Assembly: GCF_902498805.1 (NCBI RefSeq)
Contig: NZ_LR701577.1
Location: 62,001-126,000 of the forward strand
Direction of reading: 5' to 3'
Source of the DNA: Imperialibacter sp. EC-SDR9
GTDB lineage: Bacteria; Bacteroidota; Bacteroidia; Cytophagales; Cyclobacteriaceae
Length of the DNA stretch: 64,000 nt
Both the position numbers and the translations under genes were made by a program. Under the pieces are notes generated by a model. The model worked only from the letters and a program-made list of their open reading frames with translations, had not been told where the DNA came from and did no database searches. This document shows positions 1 to 9,501 of the stretch, piece by piece (within the stretch, counting starts at the first letter, position 1; the number at the start of each line of letters is the position of its first letter).

Positions 1-637
1 CGGCGCCATCCCAGGCAAAACTCAAGGCACCATAAACGGCCTTCGCTATTGGCCCTGTTGCTCTGTCTCTTATAGTAGCAAAATCGGGAATTAGACCTAT
101 GTACCAGAAAACGAGGGATACAGAGAAATATGTACTAATAGCGAAAAAGTCCCATAGCAGCGGTGAGTTAAAATTCACCCAAAGCGATCCGAAAGTGTTC
201 GGGAGTGGAATAGCCCAGTACATTCCCAACCACGGACGGCCCATGTGCAAAATAGGGAACATCAAGGCGCAGATTACAGCGAAAATAGTCATCGCCTCTG
301 CCGCTCTGTTGATCGACATTCTCCACTTCTGACGGAAAAGCAAAAGGATGGCAGAAATCAGCGTTCCTGCGTGACCAATACCCACCCACCATACGAAGTT
401 TGTGATATCCCAAGCCCAACCAACGGTCTTGTTAAGACCCCACATGCCTATACCATCCCAAACGGTGCGGTAAACAGCATATCCGCCAACGATGAGAAGT
501 GCCAAAGCAAACGTAAAGGCCACCATCCACGTTTTGGTTGGCTTCTGCTCTACCCTGGAGCAAATGTCTTCGGTAACATCATGGACGGTCTTTCCATTGG
601 TTACCAGAGGTTTTCTTACTGATGCTACTGCTTGCAT
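1..637 (-). CDS. actC: Alternative complex III subunit ActC (NrfD/PsrC-like quinol-binding membrane protein), partial
   Basis: Reading the minus strand from ATG at 637 gives 212 codons that remain open to the window edge, so the C-terminal part is missing. The product starts MQAVASVRKP and shows at least four hydrophobic helices (about residues 37-59, 77-101, 112-133 and 161-184) with the many tryptophans typical of NrfD/PsrC proteins. In alternative complex III this subunit sits in the inner membrane, binds menaquinol and passes electrons to the ActB/ActA cofactors. It follows actB with a 10-base gap on the same strand, the usual actA-actB-actC order, which makes the assignment strong. Whether actD, actE, actF and the oxidase genes follow cannot be seen. 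Confidence 0.9.
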   Translation of the reverse strand, partial: MQAVASVRKPLVTNGKTVHDVTEDICSRVEQKPTKTWMVAFTFALALLIVGGYAVYRTVWDGIGMWGLNKTVGWAWDITNFVWWVGIGHAGTLISAILLLFRQKWRMSINRAAEAMTIFAVICALMFPILHMGRPWLGMYWAIPLPNTFGSLWVNFNSPLLWDFFAISTYFSVSLVFWYIGLIPDFATIRDRATGPIAKAVYGALSFAWDGA

Positions 638-647
638 AGTATCGATC

Positions 648-3600
648 TTAGGCTTGATTATCAGTTAATTCTTTATTTCTAATCTTGGTGAAATACCAAA
701 CATTTGGTTTCACGCCGATTTCCTCGAGCACATTGTAAGCTCTTTCTTCTTTCACTTCAGTGTCTCCTTCTTCAGTAGCAGAAAGGCGAAGTAGCTGAGA
801 AATTCTGCTGTTAGAGTCTTTCATATCACCAAATACGATGGCTTCCGTAGGACATGCAGTAGCGCAAGCTGTTGAAATCTCTCCATCAACAGGGCGTCGG
901 CCTTGCTTTTTGGCATTTAGCTTACCAGTCTGAATTCTTTGCACGCAGAAAGAACATTTTTCCATTACACCACGTGCTCTAACCACCACGTCAGGGTTCA
1001 ACACCATTTTACCAAGCTCATTGTTCATGGCTGTGTTGTCAGGAAACTGACGGTTGTCGTGGTATTTGAACCAGTTAAAGCGACGTACTTTGAAAGGACA
1101 GTTGTTGGCGCAATATCTTGTGCCGATACAACGGTTATAGGTCATTTGGTTAAGACCTTCTGTGCTGTGGGTGGTGGCAGCAACCGGGCAAACAGTCTCA
1201 CAGGGAGCGTTGTTACACTGCTGACACATCATTGGCTGGAAGGTTACTTCAGGGTTTTCAGATGCTTTTTCCAGCATGCTCAAGCCTTCCATCGACTTGT
1301 CTTCTTTGTTTCCCTGGCTGCTGTAGTACCTGTCGATTCTCAACCATGCCATTTCACGACGGTTGACAACTTCTTCTTTTCCTACAACCGGAATATTGTT
1401 CTCTACCTGGCAAGCCACTGAACAAGCAGCGCAACCAGTACAGGAGTTGAGGTCAATCACCATGCCCCAATGGTGGTTGTTGTATTCATGGCCTTTCCAA
1501 AGAGATACCGCATTAGGTTTCTTAGGGCCTGAATAGCTCGATATCATTGGCTTGTAACGGCCGGCAGATGCATCCGCTTTGTATTCAGCAAGTGTAGCCT
1601 CCTGAATAACTGTCTCACGCCCCATAAAAGTCTGGTGCGTTTGTGTCTGCGCAATTCTATAGCTTTCTCCTGTTGGCTCGATGGTTACGCCAGCAACAGA
1701 ATAAACGATTCCTTCACTATTTGAGCTCAACAATGCAAAGGCATTCACCCCAACACCATCAGCTACTTTGCCTGCTTTCGTACGGCCGTAGCCAAGGGCT
1801 AATCCAACAGTGCCAGCTGCCTGGCCTGGCTGAACCACTACTGGCAATGTGACGGTTCCAATACCGGCCTTAACATTCACCTTGGTAGTAAAGCCTTCCT
1901 TCATCTCAATGCCCAGTTCGTTGGCAGTGGATTGAGACATGCTGATGTAGTTTTCCCAACAAACCTTAGAAAGTGGATCGGGCATTTCCTGCAACCATGG
2001 GTTGTTAGCCTGCTCCCCTGCTCCTATCGCTATACTCTCATAAGTTACCAGCTCTAAACCAGTACCTTTCTTGTATTTACCAGCTATTTTAGTACCAGCA
2101 GCATTTACATCGCCTGAAAACTCTACAGCACTCATCGTAGAGGTTGCATCACCCTCAAACACGCCGTTGTATAGACACTGATCCCAAAATGTCTGGAAGT
2201 CAGCAATCTCAGTTTGGCTGGCAAAATGCGTCTCTTTCCAATTTTCCTTGATGAAATCAAGATATGAAGTGGACACATTGCCCCAGGTTAAGAAAGACTG
2301 TTGTGCCTGGCGTGTATTAAATATATTGCTGATGGCAGGCTGCGAAAGGCTATACTGCCCTTTGGCTGGCTCAGCATCGTTCCATGATTCCAAATAGTGA
2401 TTATCAGGAGCTACATAAGTCACCTGAGAGGTGGTTTCATCTACTCTATCGGAAGTTGATAGTGTAAATTTGGCCTTAGCAAGGCTCGAACCAATTACTG
2501 CACCTTTAGGGTGGTCGTATACCGGGTTACAGTTGAAGAAGATAACGCCGCTCACCAATCCCTGAGACAGGTCGGTGACGAAAACGTCCATCATAGCGTC
2601 GTCTCCCTGTTTCGTCATCACAGGAGCATCCCAGCTAAGCGTGCTTCCGTAGTTACCAAGCAGGTTATTAATTGCATTGACAACAGTTTGAACACTGATG
2701 TCATTTTCACCCGACACCACAATCGATGATCCCTTGCTGGCCCAAAGATCATTAGCTGCCTTGGTCAAAGTGGCAGTATCATCAACTTTGGCCACTGAAA
2801 TGGCCGGTGCTCCTGCCTTAGCGGCAATGAGGTTGTATAAGTTGCCTACATAAAGACCAACCTCTGAAGGACGGATAGGCGACCTGTAGTCAGCGTTTGC
2901 TCCCGTAAGGGAAAGGTTGGATTCAAAGCTATAAAGCCTTGACATTTCTTTCTTCTTAGGCCCAAGTTTCCTGGTCTCAGCAAATTGCTTCGAAAAAGCC
3001 ACCGGGTTCAACCATGTTCCCAGGAAATCAGCTCCAAAGGAAACAGTGGTCTTTGATTTATTGAAGTTGTAAGATGGTAAAGCACGAATACCAAATGATG
3101 AAAGATTAGCATTCAACGCTCCGCTATATGACGACGCATCGTAAGTAATTACCTGAGTGCTTGGGTAAGCTGCTATGAATTTAGCAATGGCCTTCTTTGT
3201 TGAAGGGCTTACGATACTATGGGTAACGATTTTGATTTGTCCGCCAGCCGCTGCAATCTCTCCTAGCTTGGACTTTACCTCAGCATCAAGCGCATCCCAG
3301 GTGACAGCCGCACCAGACTTCATCGGGTTTTGCAGCCTTTGCTTGTCGTAAAGAGAAAGCACACTTGCTTCTACCTGAGCAGTTGTTCCCCCGCCTGAGA
3401 ATTTCGAAAGCTTATTACCTTCAATTTTGATAGGCCTACCCTCTCTTGTTTTAACTACCACACTACAGTAGTCGCTACCATTGATGTAGGTAGAAGCATA
3501 GTAGTTGGCAACACTAGGGTCGACATCCACTGGCTTATTAAGGTAGGGTATCGCCTTCCTTATCGGAGCCTCGCAAGCTGCCAAAGAAACGGCGGCGACT

Positions 3601-3761
3601 CCAAATCCCATCAATTTCAGGAAATCACGACGTGAGTTTCCATTTTCATTTTCACTAATTGGGAGATATTCTGGAAATTCTTTGTCAGCATTCTTAACGA
3701 ACTCAGGGTCGTTCTTCAGTTGCTCAATTCCCTTCCAATATATTTTAGTATTTTCTTTCAT
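648..3761 (-). CDS. actB: Alternative complex III subunit ActB (molybdopterin-oxidoreductase-like iron-sulfur protein, TAT signal)
   Basis: The 1037-residue product combines a large N-terminal domain related to molybdopterin oxidoreductases with a C-terminal ferredoxin-like region. Near residues 44-49 is a twin-arginine motif (RRDFLK) followed by a hydrophobic stretch ending in LAAC, so the protein is TAT-exported and possibly lipid-anchored at Cys63. The C-terminal region has four cysteine groups (CTGCAACSVAC, CQQCNNAPCETVC, CIGTRYCANNC and CSFC...CATAC) expected to hold the iron-sulfur clusters that relay electrons from quinol. Family knowledge says ActB has lost the molybdenum cofactor. 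It lies 25 bases after actA and 10 bases before actC in one operon. Confidence 0.95.
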   Translation of the reverse strand: MKENTKIYWKGIEQLKNDPEFVKNADKEFPEYLPISENENGNSRRDFLKLMGFGVAAVSLAACEAPIRKAIPYLNKPVDVDPSVANYYASTYINGSDYCSVVVKTREGRPIKIEGNKLSKFSGGGTTAQVEASVLSLYDKQRLQNPMKSGAAVTWDALDAEVKSKLGEIAAAGGQIKIVTHSIVSPSTKKAIAKFIAAYPSTQVITYDASSYSGALNANLSSFGIRALPSYNFNKSKTTVSFGADFLGTWLNPVAFSKQFAETRKLGPKKKEMSRLYSFESNLSLTGANADYRSPIRPSEVGLYVGNLYNLIAAKAGAPAISVAKVDDTATLTKAANDLWASKGSSIVVSGENDISVQTVVNAINNLLGNYGSTLSWDAPVMTKQGDDAMMDVFVTDLSQGLVSGVIFFNCNPVYDHPKGAVIGSSLAKAKFTLSTSDRVDETTSQVTYVAPDNHYLESWNDAEPAKGQYSLSQPAISNIFNTRQAQQSFLTWGNVSTSYLDFIKENWKETHFASQTEIADFQTFWDQCLYNGVFEGDATSTMSAVEFSGDVNAAGTKIAGKYKKGTGLELVTYESIAIGAGEQANNPWLQEMPDPLSKVCWENYISMSQSTANELGIEMKEGFTTKVNVKAGIGTVTLPVVVQPGQAAGTVGLALGYGRTKAGKVADGVGVNAFALLSSNSEGIVYSVAGVTIEPTGESYRIAQTQTHQTFMGRETVIQEATLAEYKADASAGRYKPMISSYSGPKKPNAVSLWKGHEYNNHHWGMVIDLNSCTGCAACSVACQVENNIPVVGKEEVVNRREMAWLRIDRYYSSQGNKEDKSMEGLSMLEKASENPEVTFQPMMCQQCNNAPCETVCPVAATTHSTEGLNQMTYNRCIGTRYCANNCPFKVRRFNWFKYHDNRQFPDNTAMNNELGKMVLNPDVVVRARGVMEKCSFCVQRIQTGKLNAKKQGRRPVDGEISTACATACPTEAIVFGDMKDSNSRISQLLRLSATEEGDTEVKEERAYNVLEEIGVKPNVWYFTKIRNKELTDNQA

Positions 3762-3786
3762 GTTGTCCCAGGAGATGATTTTTCAA

Positions 3787-5103
3787 TTAATAATGACACT
3801 TAGCACACTCCAAACCACCGTTGTCTTCGACGGTCATTGGCTTTTTGCTCTTCTTTTCGTGGAGCTCCACTAGTTTGTCATAATAAGCGTTATCCTTGGT
3901 ATTTATTTGTGTTTCTCTGTGGCAGTTGATACACCAGCCCATTGTTAACGGAGCGAACTGGTACACTACGTCCATTTCCTGAATCTCTCCATGGCAAGTC
4001 TGGCATTCAAGCCCTCCTACCTTCACGTGCTGCGAATGATTGAAATATGCCAGGTCGGGCAGGTTGTGCACCCTCACCCATTCGATTGGTTGATTGTTAT
4101 CAATAGCATTGTATATTTTTTGAATTTCTGGAGACATGCCTGTTTGACCTCCCACGTTTTGAATAACTGTATGGCAATTCATACAAATATTGGGCGATGG
4201 GATGTTGGCTGACTTGCTGGTTCTCACCCCCGTGTGGCAATAGTTACAGTCAATTTCCATTTGACCGGCGTGCAGCTTGTGGGAGAATGCTATGGGCTGC
4301 GCAGGCTGGTATCCTTGCTGCACTCCCACAGTGAACAGACCGTCGATAACACTCTTAAGCACAATGGCTGTGAAAATAAATACAGCAAAGCCCATGAAGG
4401 TGTTTCCTTTGAGGGTCTTACCCAGGTCGAACCTGTTCTGAACGACATCTTTGTCCGCTTCATCCAGGTCATCCTTTTGAGCAAGGTATTTTGTTAAAAC
4501 TGAAACTATCAGTACAAGCACCAATAGGATCAAGGCCAATACTATCAGAAGGCCTATCAATATAATGTTGATATACTCTGATGGAACGCCTGAACCACCT
4601 CCCTGAGCCACCTGACCATCGGTCGTAGTAGTGGTAGGGTCAGCCGTTTCAGCCGGTTTTGTAGATTCCGCCTTCAAATAAGCAACAACTGATAAGATTT
4701 CTTCGTTTGAGAAATCAAACGAGGTCATTTGAGTCTTGTTGTACTCATTGTAAAGCTTAACGGCATAGTCGTCGCCGCTTTGGATTACCTTTTGGGAGTT
4801 CTGTACGAAGCTGATAATCCATGGCAAAGGTCTGCGAGTGTGAATATCACGCAAGGCCGGGCCCACAACCCGATCATTTATTGCGTGGCACACTGTACAG
4901 TTTTGTTTGAATAATGCTTCTCCGGCTGAGATAACCGCCGGGTCAGAAGGAATGCCGTCGTCCGCTCCGCCTGATGCAGCTTCACCGTCCTGAGCAAACG
5001 CTACAGTAGCGGAGAATATTAATGCAACGAGGGATAGACAAAAGGTGCGGGTTAGGTGTCTGCTTTTTTCCTTGAAAGGAGAGAATTTTACAGGTTTTAG
5101 CAT
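3787..5103 (-). CDS. actA: Alternative complex III subunit ActA with fused monoheme cytochrome c domain
   Basis: The 438-residue product has a signal peptide ending near residue 38 (TVAFAQ) and six CxxCH heme motifs at about residues 69, 286, 307, 367, 391 and 433. The first belongs to an N-terminal monoheme cytochrome c domain with a plausible axial Met near 126. Two membrane helices follow (about 178-206 and 236-258), and then the pentaheme domain typical of ActA. Electrons from quinol oxidation pass through these hemes toward a terminal oxidase or soluble cytochrome. It is the first gene of the minus-strand act operon with a well-formed promoter 30-60 bases upstream. The single-heme domain may do the job of a separate ActE; that is an inference. 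Confidence 0.9.
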   Translation of the reverse strand: MLKPVKFSPFKEKSRHLTRTFCLSLVALIFSATVAFAQDGEAASGGADDGIPSDPAVISAGEALFKQNCTVCHAINDRVVGPALRDIHTRRPLPWIISFVQNSQKVIQSGDDYAVKLYNEYNKTQMTSFDFSNEEILSVVAYLKAESTKPAETADPTTTTTDGQVAQGGGSGVPSEYINIILIGLLIVLALILLVLVLIVSVLTKYLAQKDDLDEADKDVVQNRFDLGKTLKGNTFMGFAVFIFTAIVLKSVIDGLFTVGVQQGYQPAQPIAFSHKLHAGQMEIDCNYCHTGVRTSKSANIPSPNICMNCHTVIQNVGGQTGMSPEIQKIYNAIDNNQPIEWVRVHNLPDLAYFNHSQHVKVGGLECQTCHGEIQEMDVVYQFAPLTMGWCINCHRETQINTKDNAYYDKLVELHEKKSKKPMTVEDNGGLECAKCHY

Positions 5104-5132
5104 CTTTTGTGTTGTACCTTTTAGAGTCCTTG

Positions 5133-5162
5133 CAAATCTAATATGGGAGTCAATCTTTTCAA
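5133..5162 (-). promoter_or_regulatory. Bacteroidota-type promoter of the act operon
   Basis: On the minus strand TTG (5162-5160) is followed after 19 bases by TAGATTTG (5140-5133), matching the Bacteroidota housekeeping pattern TTG-N19-TAnnTTTG exactly. It would start transcription near 5127, about 24 bases before the actA ATG at 5103. Confidence 0.65.
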
Positions 5163-5330
5163 AAACTTATTTAGAGGTAAATTTTTGTCCGATTTTGAAC
5201 TACTGTGCAATAATATCTAAAACCTTTGAATACCAATTAATTAAAAGGCCTTATCAATGAAAAAATGATCTATTTAGAATAATTTTAAATTAGGCCGGGA
5301 TTGAACATTTTGAGGAGGGGTTAAAATAAG

Positions 5331-5360
5331 AAAAGAGAGGCAAATAGCCTCTCTTTTTTA
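5331..5360. terminator. Terminator downstream of tRNA-Cys
   Basis: A perfect stem AAAAGAGAGGC / GCCTCTCTTTT with the five-base loop AAATA and a T-run. It lies just downstream of the minus-strand tRNA-Cys and is symmetrical enough to work in both directions. Confidence 0.75.
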
Positions 5361-5363
5361 TTG

Positions 5364-5434
5364 AGGTCGAGAGCGGATTCGAACCGCTGTAGGAGCTTTT
5401 GCAGAGCTCTGCCTAGCCACTCGGCCACTCGACC
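5364..5434 (-). tRNA. tRNA-Cys (GCA)
   Basis: The minus strand folds into a 71-base cloverleaf. The acceptor GGTCGAG pairs with CTCGACC, the T-loop is TTCGAAT, and the anticodon loop CTGCAAA is closed by GAGCT/AGCTC, giving anticodon GCA. The discriminator base is T (U73), as expected for cysteine tRNA. The 3' CCA is not encoded. Confidence 0.95.
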
Positions 5435-5504
5435 ATTTTTGGGACTGCAAATCTAGAAATTATCTATATCAGTCCAAATGTTTCAATGGTAAAACAATCA
5501 AAAT

Positions 5505-5531
5505 AAAAAAAGGTGCCGAAGCACCTTTTTT
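5505..5531 (-). terminator. Terminator of rpsA
   Basis: Stem AAAAAAGGTGC / GCACCTTTTTT with a CGAA tetraloop, 12 bases after the rpsA stop codon. The A- and T-tracts on both flanks allow function on either strand; by position it ends rpsA. Confidence 0.8.
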
Positions 5532-5542
5532 CTATTGTTCAG

Positions 5543-7498
5543 TTATTCTGATTTCTCATCAGCGGCGTCGGCTTCATCAGCCTTGGCTTTTTTTGCTTTT
5601 GGCTTGGCTGCTTCAGCTGCGGGCTTTTCTTCAGCCTTCGCTTTCGCCGCTGGCTTTTCTTCCTCAGCCTTTGCTGCTGCCTTTGGCTTTGCTGCCTCTT
5701 TCTTAGGTGCAGTAGCCTTGCTTTCCATCTGCTCTTTCAATGCTGAAAGTGCTTCAAGATCACCAAGGGTTGTTTTCTCAGCATCTTTGTTGATTCTGTC
5801 AACAGCCTTCGACTTTCCTTTCACATCTTTCTTAGCAGGAGCCGCCTTTGGTCTTTCCTGAGGCTGTGGCTCGCTAAAGATAGCAGTATGAGAAAGAGCA
5901 ATGCGCTTCTCATCTTTAGAAAACTCCATTACCATGAAGTCAAGTGTTTCTCCGGCTTCAGCAACTGATCCGTCTTCCTTAGTAAGGTTTTTGGTAGTTG
6001 AAAATCCTTCAAGACCGTAAGGCAATTCAAGGATCGCTCCTTTTTCGCTCTTATTGATGATCGTACACTTGTGAACAGATCCTCTGGTGAATACAGTTTC
6101 GAAAGTATCCCAAGGGTTTTCTTCAAGGTGCTTGTGGCTTAGCGCCAGTCTTCTGTTGTCAACGTCAAGTTCAAGAACAACTACTTCAAGCTCGTCTCCT
6201 ACTTTAACGAATTCAGATGGGTGCTTGATCTTCTTGGTCCATGACAAGTCAGACACGTGCACAAGACCGTCGATGCCTTCTTCAAGCTCAATGAACAAGC
6301 CGAAGTTAGTCAGGTTACGAACCACGCCTTTGTGCTTGGTACCTACTGCATAGCTAACAATAAGGTCTTGCTTGGTCCATGGATCTTCAGAAAGCTGCTT
6401 GATACCAAGTGACATTTTGCGCTCGTCTCTGTCGATAGTCAACACAACCGCTTCGATTTCATCGCCAATGCTGATGAAGTCTTGAGGGTTGCGCAGGTGC
6501 TGAGACCATGACATTTCAGATACGTGGATCAAACCTTCAACGCCAGGAAGCAATTCAAGGAATGCACCGTAATCTGCTACGTTCACAATCTTGCCTTTCA
6601 CTTTAGAGCCAATTTCGATCTCTTTGCCAAGTGAATCCCAAGGATGTGACGTAAGTTGTTTCATACCCAGAGAAATACGCTTCTTCTCATCATCGAAGTC
6701 AAGTACAACCACGTTGACTTTTGCGTCAAGCTGAAGTACTTCTTCCGGATGATTGATACGTCCCCAGGAGATATCAGTAATGTGCAACAGGCCGTCAACA
6801 CCACCAAGGTCGATGAACACACCAAAGTTGGTCATGTTCTTGATCACACCTTCGAGTACCTGACCTTTTTCAAGGTTGTTCAGGATTTCAGCCTTTTGCT
6901 TCTCAAGATCTTTTTCGATCAATACTTTGTGAGATACTACCACGTTGTCGTTGGTGTAGTTGATCTTCACAACTTTCACTTCCATTTTCTTGCCAACGAA
7001 CACATCGAAGTCACGAATTGGCTTCACATCAATTTGTGAGCCTGGAAGGAATGCCTCAACACCATAGATGTCGACGATAAGACCACCTTTGGTACGGCGT
7101 TTCACCATACCTTCGATTACTTCATCGTGCTCATAAGCGTGTTGGATCGTTTCCCATGCCTTAACGATTTTAGCTTTTCTTCTTGAAAGAACAAGCTGCC
7201 CGTTGGCATTTTCCTGCTCCTCAATATACACCTGTACTTCGTCACCAACTTTCAACTCAGGTCTGTCACGAAATTCAGACAGGGCCACAAGTCCGTCGGA
7301 TTTGAAACCGATGTTAACGATTACGTCACGGTCAGTAATACCTACAACCGTTCCGTTGATCACTTCTTTTTCAGTGATCGAGTTAAGAGTGCCTTCATAG
7401 AGTTTCTCCATTTCGGCACGCTTTGATTTTGAATAGCCTTCGCCAAATCCTTTGGCTGACAAGCCTTCCCAATCAAATTCTACTGCTGTTTCTCCCAT
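5543..7498 (-). CDS. rpsA: 30S ribosomal protein S1 with long Ala/Lys/Glu-rich tail
   Basis: The 651-residue product has six consecutive S1 (OB-fold) repeats between about residues 45 and 545, each with the GxVxxxTxFGxFV/ID-type pattern. S1 binds mRNA at the 30S subunit and helps initiate translation, a role likely to matter more in Bacteroidota because most of their genes lack Shine-Dalgarno sites. After the last repeat comes a tail of about 90 residues dominated by Ala, Lys, Glu and Pro, so the protein is longer than the 557-residue E. coli S1. The gene stands alone between a terminator and a 250-base upstream region with two promoter-like boxes. Confidence 0.95.
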   Translation of the reverse strand: MGETAVEFDWEGLSAKGFGEGYSKSKRAEMEKLYEGTLNSITEKEVINGTVVGITDRDVIVNIGFKSDGLVALSEFRDRPELKVGDEVQVYIEEQENANGQLVLSRRKAKIVKAWETIQHAYEHDEVIEGMVKRRTKGGLIVDIYGVEAFLPGSQIDVKPIRDFDVFVGKKMEVKVVKINYTNDNVVVSHKVLIEKDLEKQKAEILNNLEKGQVLEGVIKNMTNFGVFIDLGGVDGLLHITDISWGRINHPEEVLQLDAKVNVVVLDFDDEKKRISLGMKQLTSHPWDSLGKEIEIGSKVKGKIVNVADYGAFLELLPGVEGLIHVSEMSWSQHLRNPQDFISIGDEIEAVVLTIDRDERKMSLGIKQLSEDPWTKQDLIVSYAVGTKHKGVVRNLTNFGLFIELEEGIDGLVHVSDLSWTKKIKHPSEFVKVGDELEVVVLELDVDNRRLALSHKHLEENPWDTFETVFTRGSVHKCTIINKSEKGAILELPYGLEGFSTTKNLTKEDGSVAEAGETLDFMVMEFSKDEKRIALSHTAIFSEPQPQERPKAAPAKKDVKGKSKAVDRINKDAEKTTLGDLEALSALKEQMESKATAPKKEAAKPKAAAKAEEEKPAAKAKAEEKPAAEAAKPKAKKAKADEADAADEKSE

Positions 7499-7511
7499 AA
7501 AAATAAAGGTC

Positions 7512-7613
7512 CAAAATTACACTGTTGCAGCAGGACCAGCCCACAACAATATTTAGTTTAAACTCATCCAGAATGCCCGGAAGCCCATTCACCCGAATGG
7601 GAGCGCAAAATTA
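7512..7613 (-). promoter_or_regulatory. rpsA promoter boxes and leader hairpin
   Basis: Two TAATTTTG boxes (minus strand 7613-7606 and 7519-7512) match the Bacteroidota TAnnTTTG element; neither has an ideal TTG at the right distance. A transcript from the distal box would begin with a perfect hairpin CCCATTC-GGGT-GAATGGG (7601-7584) about 85 bases before the ATG. A structured leader on an S1 gene suggests autoregulation, but this is inferred from position only. Confidence 0.4.
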
Positions 7614-7751
7614 GACATTTTTCACTAAGATTAAAAATAGGTGTATTAATAATGCCTTAGTGCCTCCACGCCAGGAATAATTCTTCTTTGAAAAGAGAAA
7701 CATAAGTAAGTATTTCGAGCTTACTCAGTTTTAACCCATTTGTAAAAGTAT

Positions 7752-9437
7752 ATGAAACCAACCATTCTACTCATTGTTATCGGCCTGGCCTTTACAGCGT
7801 GCCAGGAAACCCCCAAGGCCGACATGGTCATTTGGGGAGGTAATATTTACACCGCCGTGGGCGGACAGAAGGCAGATGCTGTGGCTGTAACCGGCGACTC
7901 TATTATATATGTGGGTAGCAAAGATGGCGCTGAAGATATGGTGGGGCCGGAAACTCAGGTGATTAATCTTGAAGGCAAAACGATGACACCGGGTTTTATT
8001 GAATCTCATGCGCATATTATGGGCGTGGGTTACAACCTGATGAACGTGGATTTGATGGCCACAACCAGTTACGAGGAGCTTGTGGCACAGGTGAAAAAAG
8101 CTGCAGACGAAACCCCGGAGGGTGAGTGGATACTTGGCAGAGGCTGGCACCAGGACAAATGGATAAAGCCAGCGGAGAGAATGGTCGACGGCTTTCAAAC
8201 ACACCATTTGCTAAGTGAAGCGGTTCCGAATCACCCGGTGTTTCTTTCGCATGCGAGCGGACACGCTGGTTTTGCCAATGCCAAAGCCATGGAACTTGCC
8301 GGCATCACCAAAGACACGAAGACACCAGACGGCGGTGATATCTTCCGTGACATCAACGGCGAGCCTACGGGACTGTTTAACGAGACGGCTCAGGGGCTCA
8401 TTAGGGCTGCTATTCCTGAAACCACTATCGAAAAACAGCAAAGGGCGCTTGAGCTAGCTGTTGAGGCGTGTTTAGAATTGGGCATTACCAGTTTCCAAAA
8501 CGCTGGAGCGGGCAAAGATGATATTGAGCTTTTCAAGCAGTTTGCTGAAGAAGGAAAACTCAAAATAAGGCTCTACACAATGTTGAGCGGGCATGACCAG
8601 GCTCTGCTGGAGGAATACTACGACAAGGGGCCTGAAATCGGGCTTGGCGACAATCACCTGACGGTTCGTTCGATCAAGCTGTACTCAGATGGTGCGCTCG
8701 GTTCAAGAGGTGCCTGGCTGCTGGAAGAATACAGCGACATGCCGGGGGTGTTTGGCCACAATGTGACGCCAATGGAAGAAATAGAGAAAGTGACCAACGA
8801 AGGGCTGGCCGCTGGCTTCCAGATTTGCACGCACGCCATTGGTGATCGGGGTAATCAGGAGGTACTGGATATCTATGAAGCCGCTCTGAGGAACAACCCT
8901 GAAAACGCCAAAGATTCACGGTTCAGGATTGAACATGCACAACACCTCGACCTGGCCGATATCCCAAGGTTTGCGGAACTGGGCGTGATTGCAGCTATGC
9001 AAGCCATTCACATGTCGAGCGACAGACCCTGGGCCATAAACAGGCTGGGCGAAAAAAGAATTGTGGATGGCGCCTACGTGTGGCAAAAGCTTTTGCAAAG
9101 TGGTGCTAAAGTGATCAATGGAACCGATGCGCCGGTGGAACCGCTTGCCCCACTCCCCTCCTTTTATGCATCGGTGACTCGCAAGACACTGAAAGGAACC
9201 CCTGAAGGCGGTTATGAAGCTGACCAGAAAATGACCCGGGAGCAGGCCCTGGTTTCTTACACGCTGGATGCTGCTTATGGCGCTTTTGAGGAGGACATCA
9301 AAGGGTCTATTGAAGTGGGCAAACTCGCTGATTTCACTGTCTTTGATAAGGATATCATGACTATCGACGAAAAAAACATTCTTGACACTCAGGTGATGAT
9401 GACCATTGTGGGTGGAGAGGTGCTATTTGAAAGATAA
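7752..9437 (+). CDS. Exported amidohydrolase, YtcJ-like (amidohydrolase family 3), lipoprotein
   Basis: The 561-residue product starts with a lipoprotein signal (LAFTAC, Cys17). The rest matches the YtcJ-like metal-dependent amidohydrolases: an N-terminal beta-sandwich strand set (IWGGNIYTA), the metal-binding HAH in ESHAHIMG near residue 85, SDGALGSRGA in the middle, an HAIGDRG His and a C-terminal TDAPVEP aspartate. These enzymes hydrolyse amide or ester bonds of unknown small substrates, here presumably in the periplasm. It is transcribed alone and ends at a strong terminator. The substrate cannot be predicted from sequence. Confidence 0.85.
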   Translation: MKPTILLIVIGLAFTACQETPKADMVIWGGNIYTAVGGQKADAVAVTGDSIIYVGSKDGAEDMVGPETQVINLEGKTMTPGFIESHAHIMGVGYNLMNVDLMATTSYEELVAQVKKAADETPEGEWILGRGWHQDKWIKPAERMVDGFQTHHLLSEAVPNHPVFLSHASGHAGFANAKAMELAGITKDTKTPDGGDIFRDINGEPTGLFNETAQGLIRAAIPETTIEKQQRALELAVEACLELGITSFQNAGAGKDDIELFKQFAEEGKLKIRLYTMLSGHDQALLEEYYDKGPEIGLGDNHLTVRSIKLYSDGALGSRGAWLLEEYSDMPGVFGHNVTPMEEIEKVTNEGLAAGFQICTHAIGDRGNQEVLDIYEAALRNNPENAKDSRFRIEHAQHLDLADIPRFAELGVIAAMQAIHMSSDRPWAINRLGEKRIVDGAYVWQKLLQSGAKVINGTDAPVEPLAPLPSFYASVTRKTLKGTPEGGYEADQKMTREQALVSYTLDAAYGAFEEDIKGSIEVGKLADFTVFDKDIMTIDEKNILDTQVMMTIVGGEVLFER

Positions 9438-9442
9438 AAATT

Positions 9443-9466
9443 AACCCCGGCCAAAAGCCGGGGTTT
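9443..9466. terminator. Terminator between convergent genes
   Basis: Perfect 9-bp stem AACCCCGGC / GCCGGGGTT with loop CAAAA, five bases after the amidohydrolase stop. It serves the plus-strand gene and possibly the convergent FAD-oxidoreductase operon. Confidence 0.75.
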
Positions 9467-9501
9467 AACTCTCCACCTACCAAACTACTGAAACTTACTT
9501 T

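Noticed and set aside
939-1421. Plus-strand open frame opposite actB
   Set aside because: It is antisense to the iron-sulfur region of actB, whose cysteine motifs are intact; the predicted peptide has no recognisable features.
5543-5861. Plus-strand Ala/Ser/Phe-rich open frame opposite the rpsA tail
   Set aside because: It is the complement of the low-complexity Ala/Lys/Glu tail of S1 and has no independent support.
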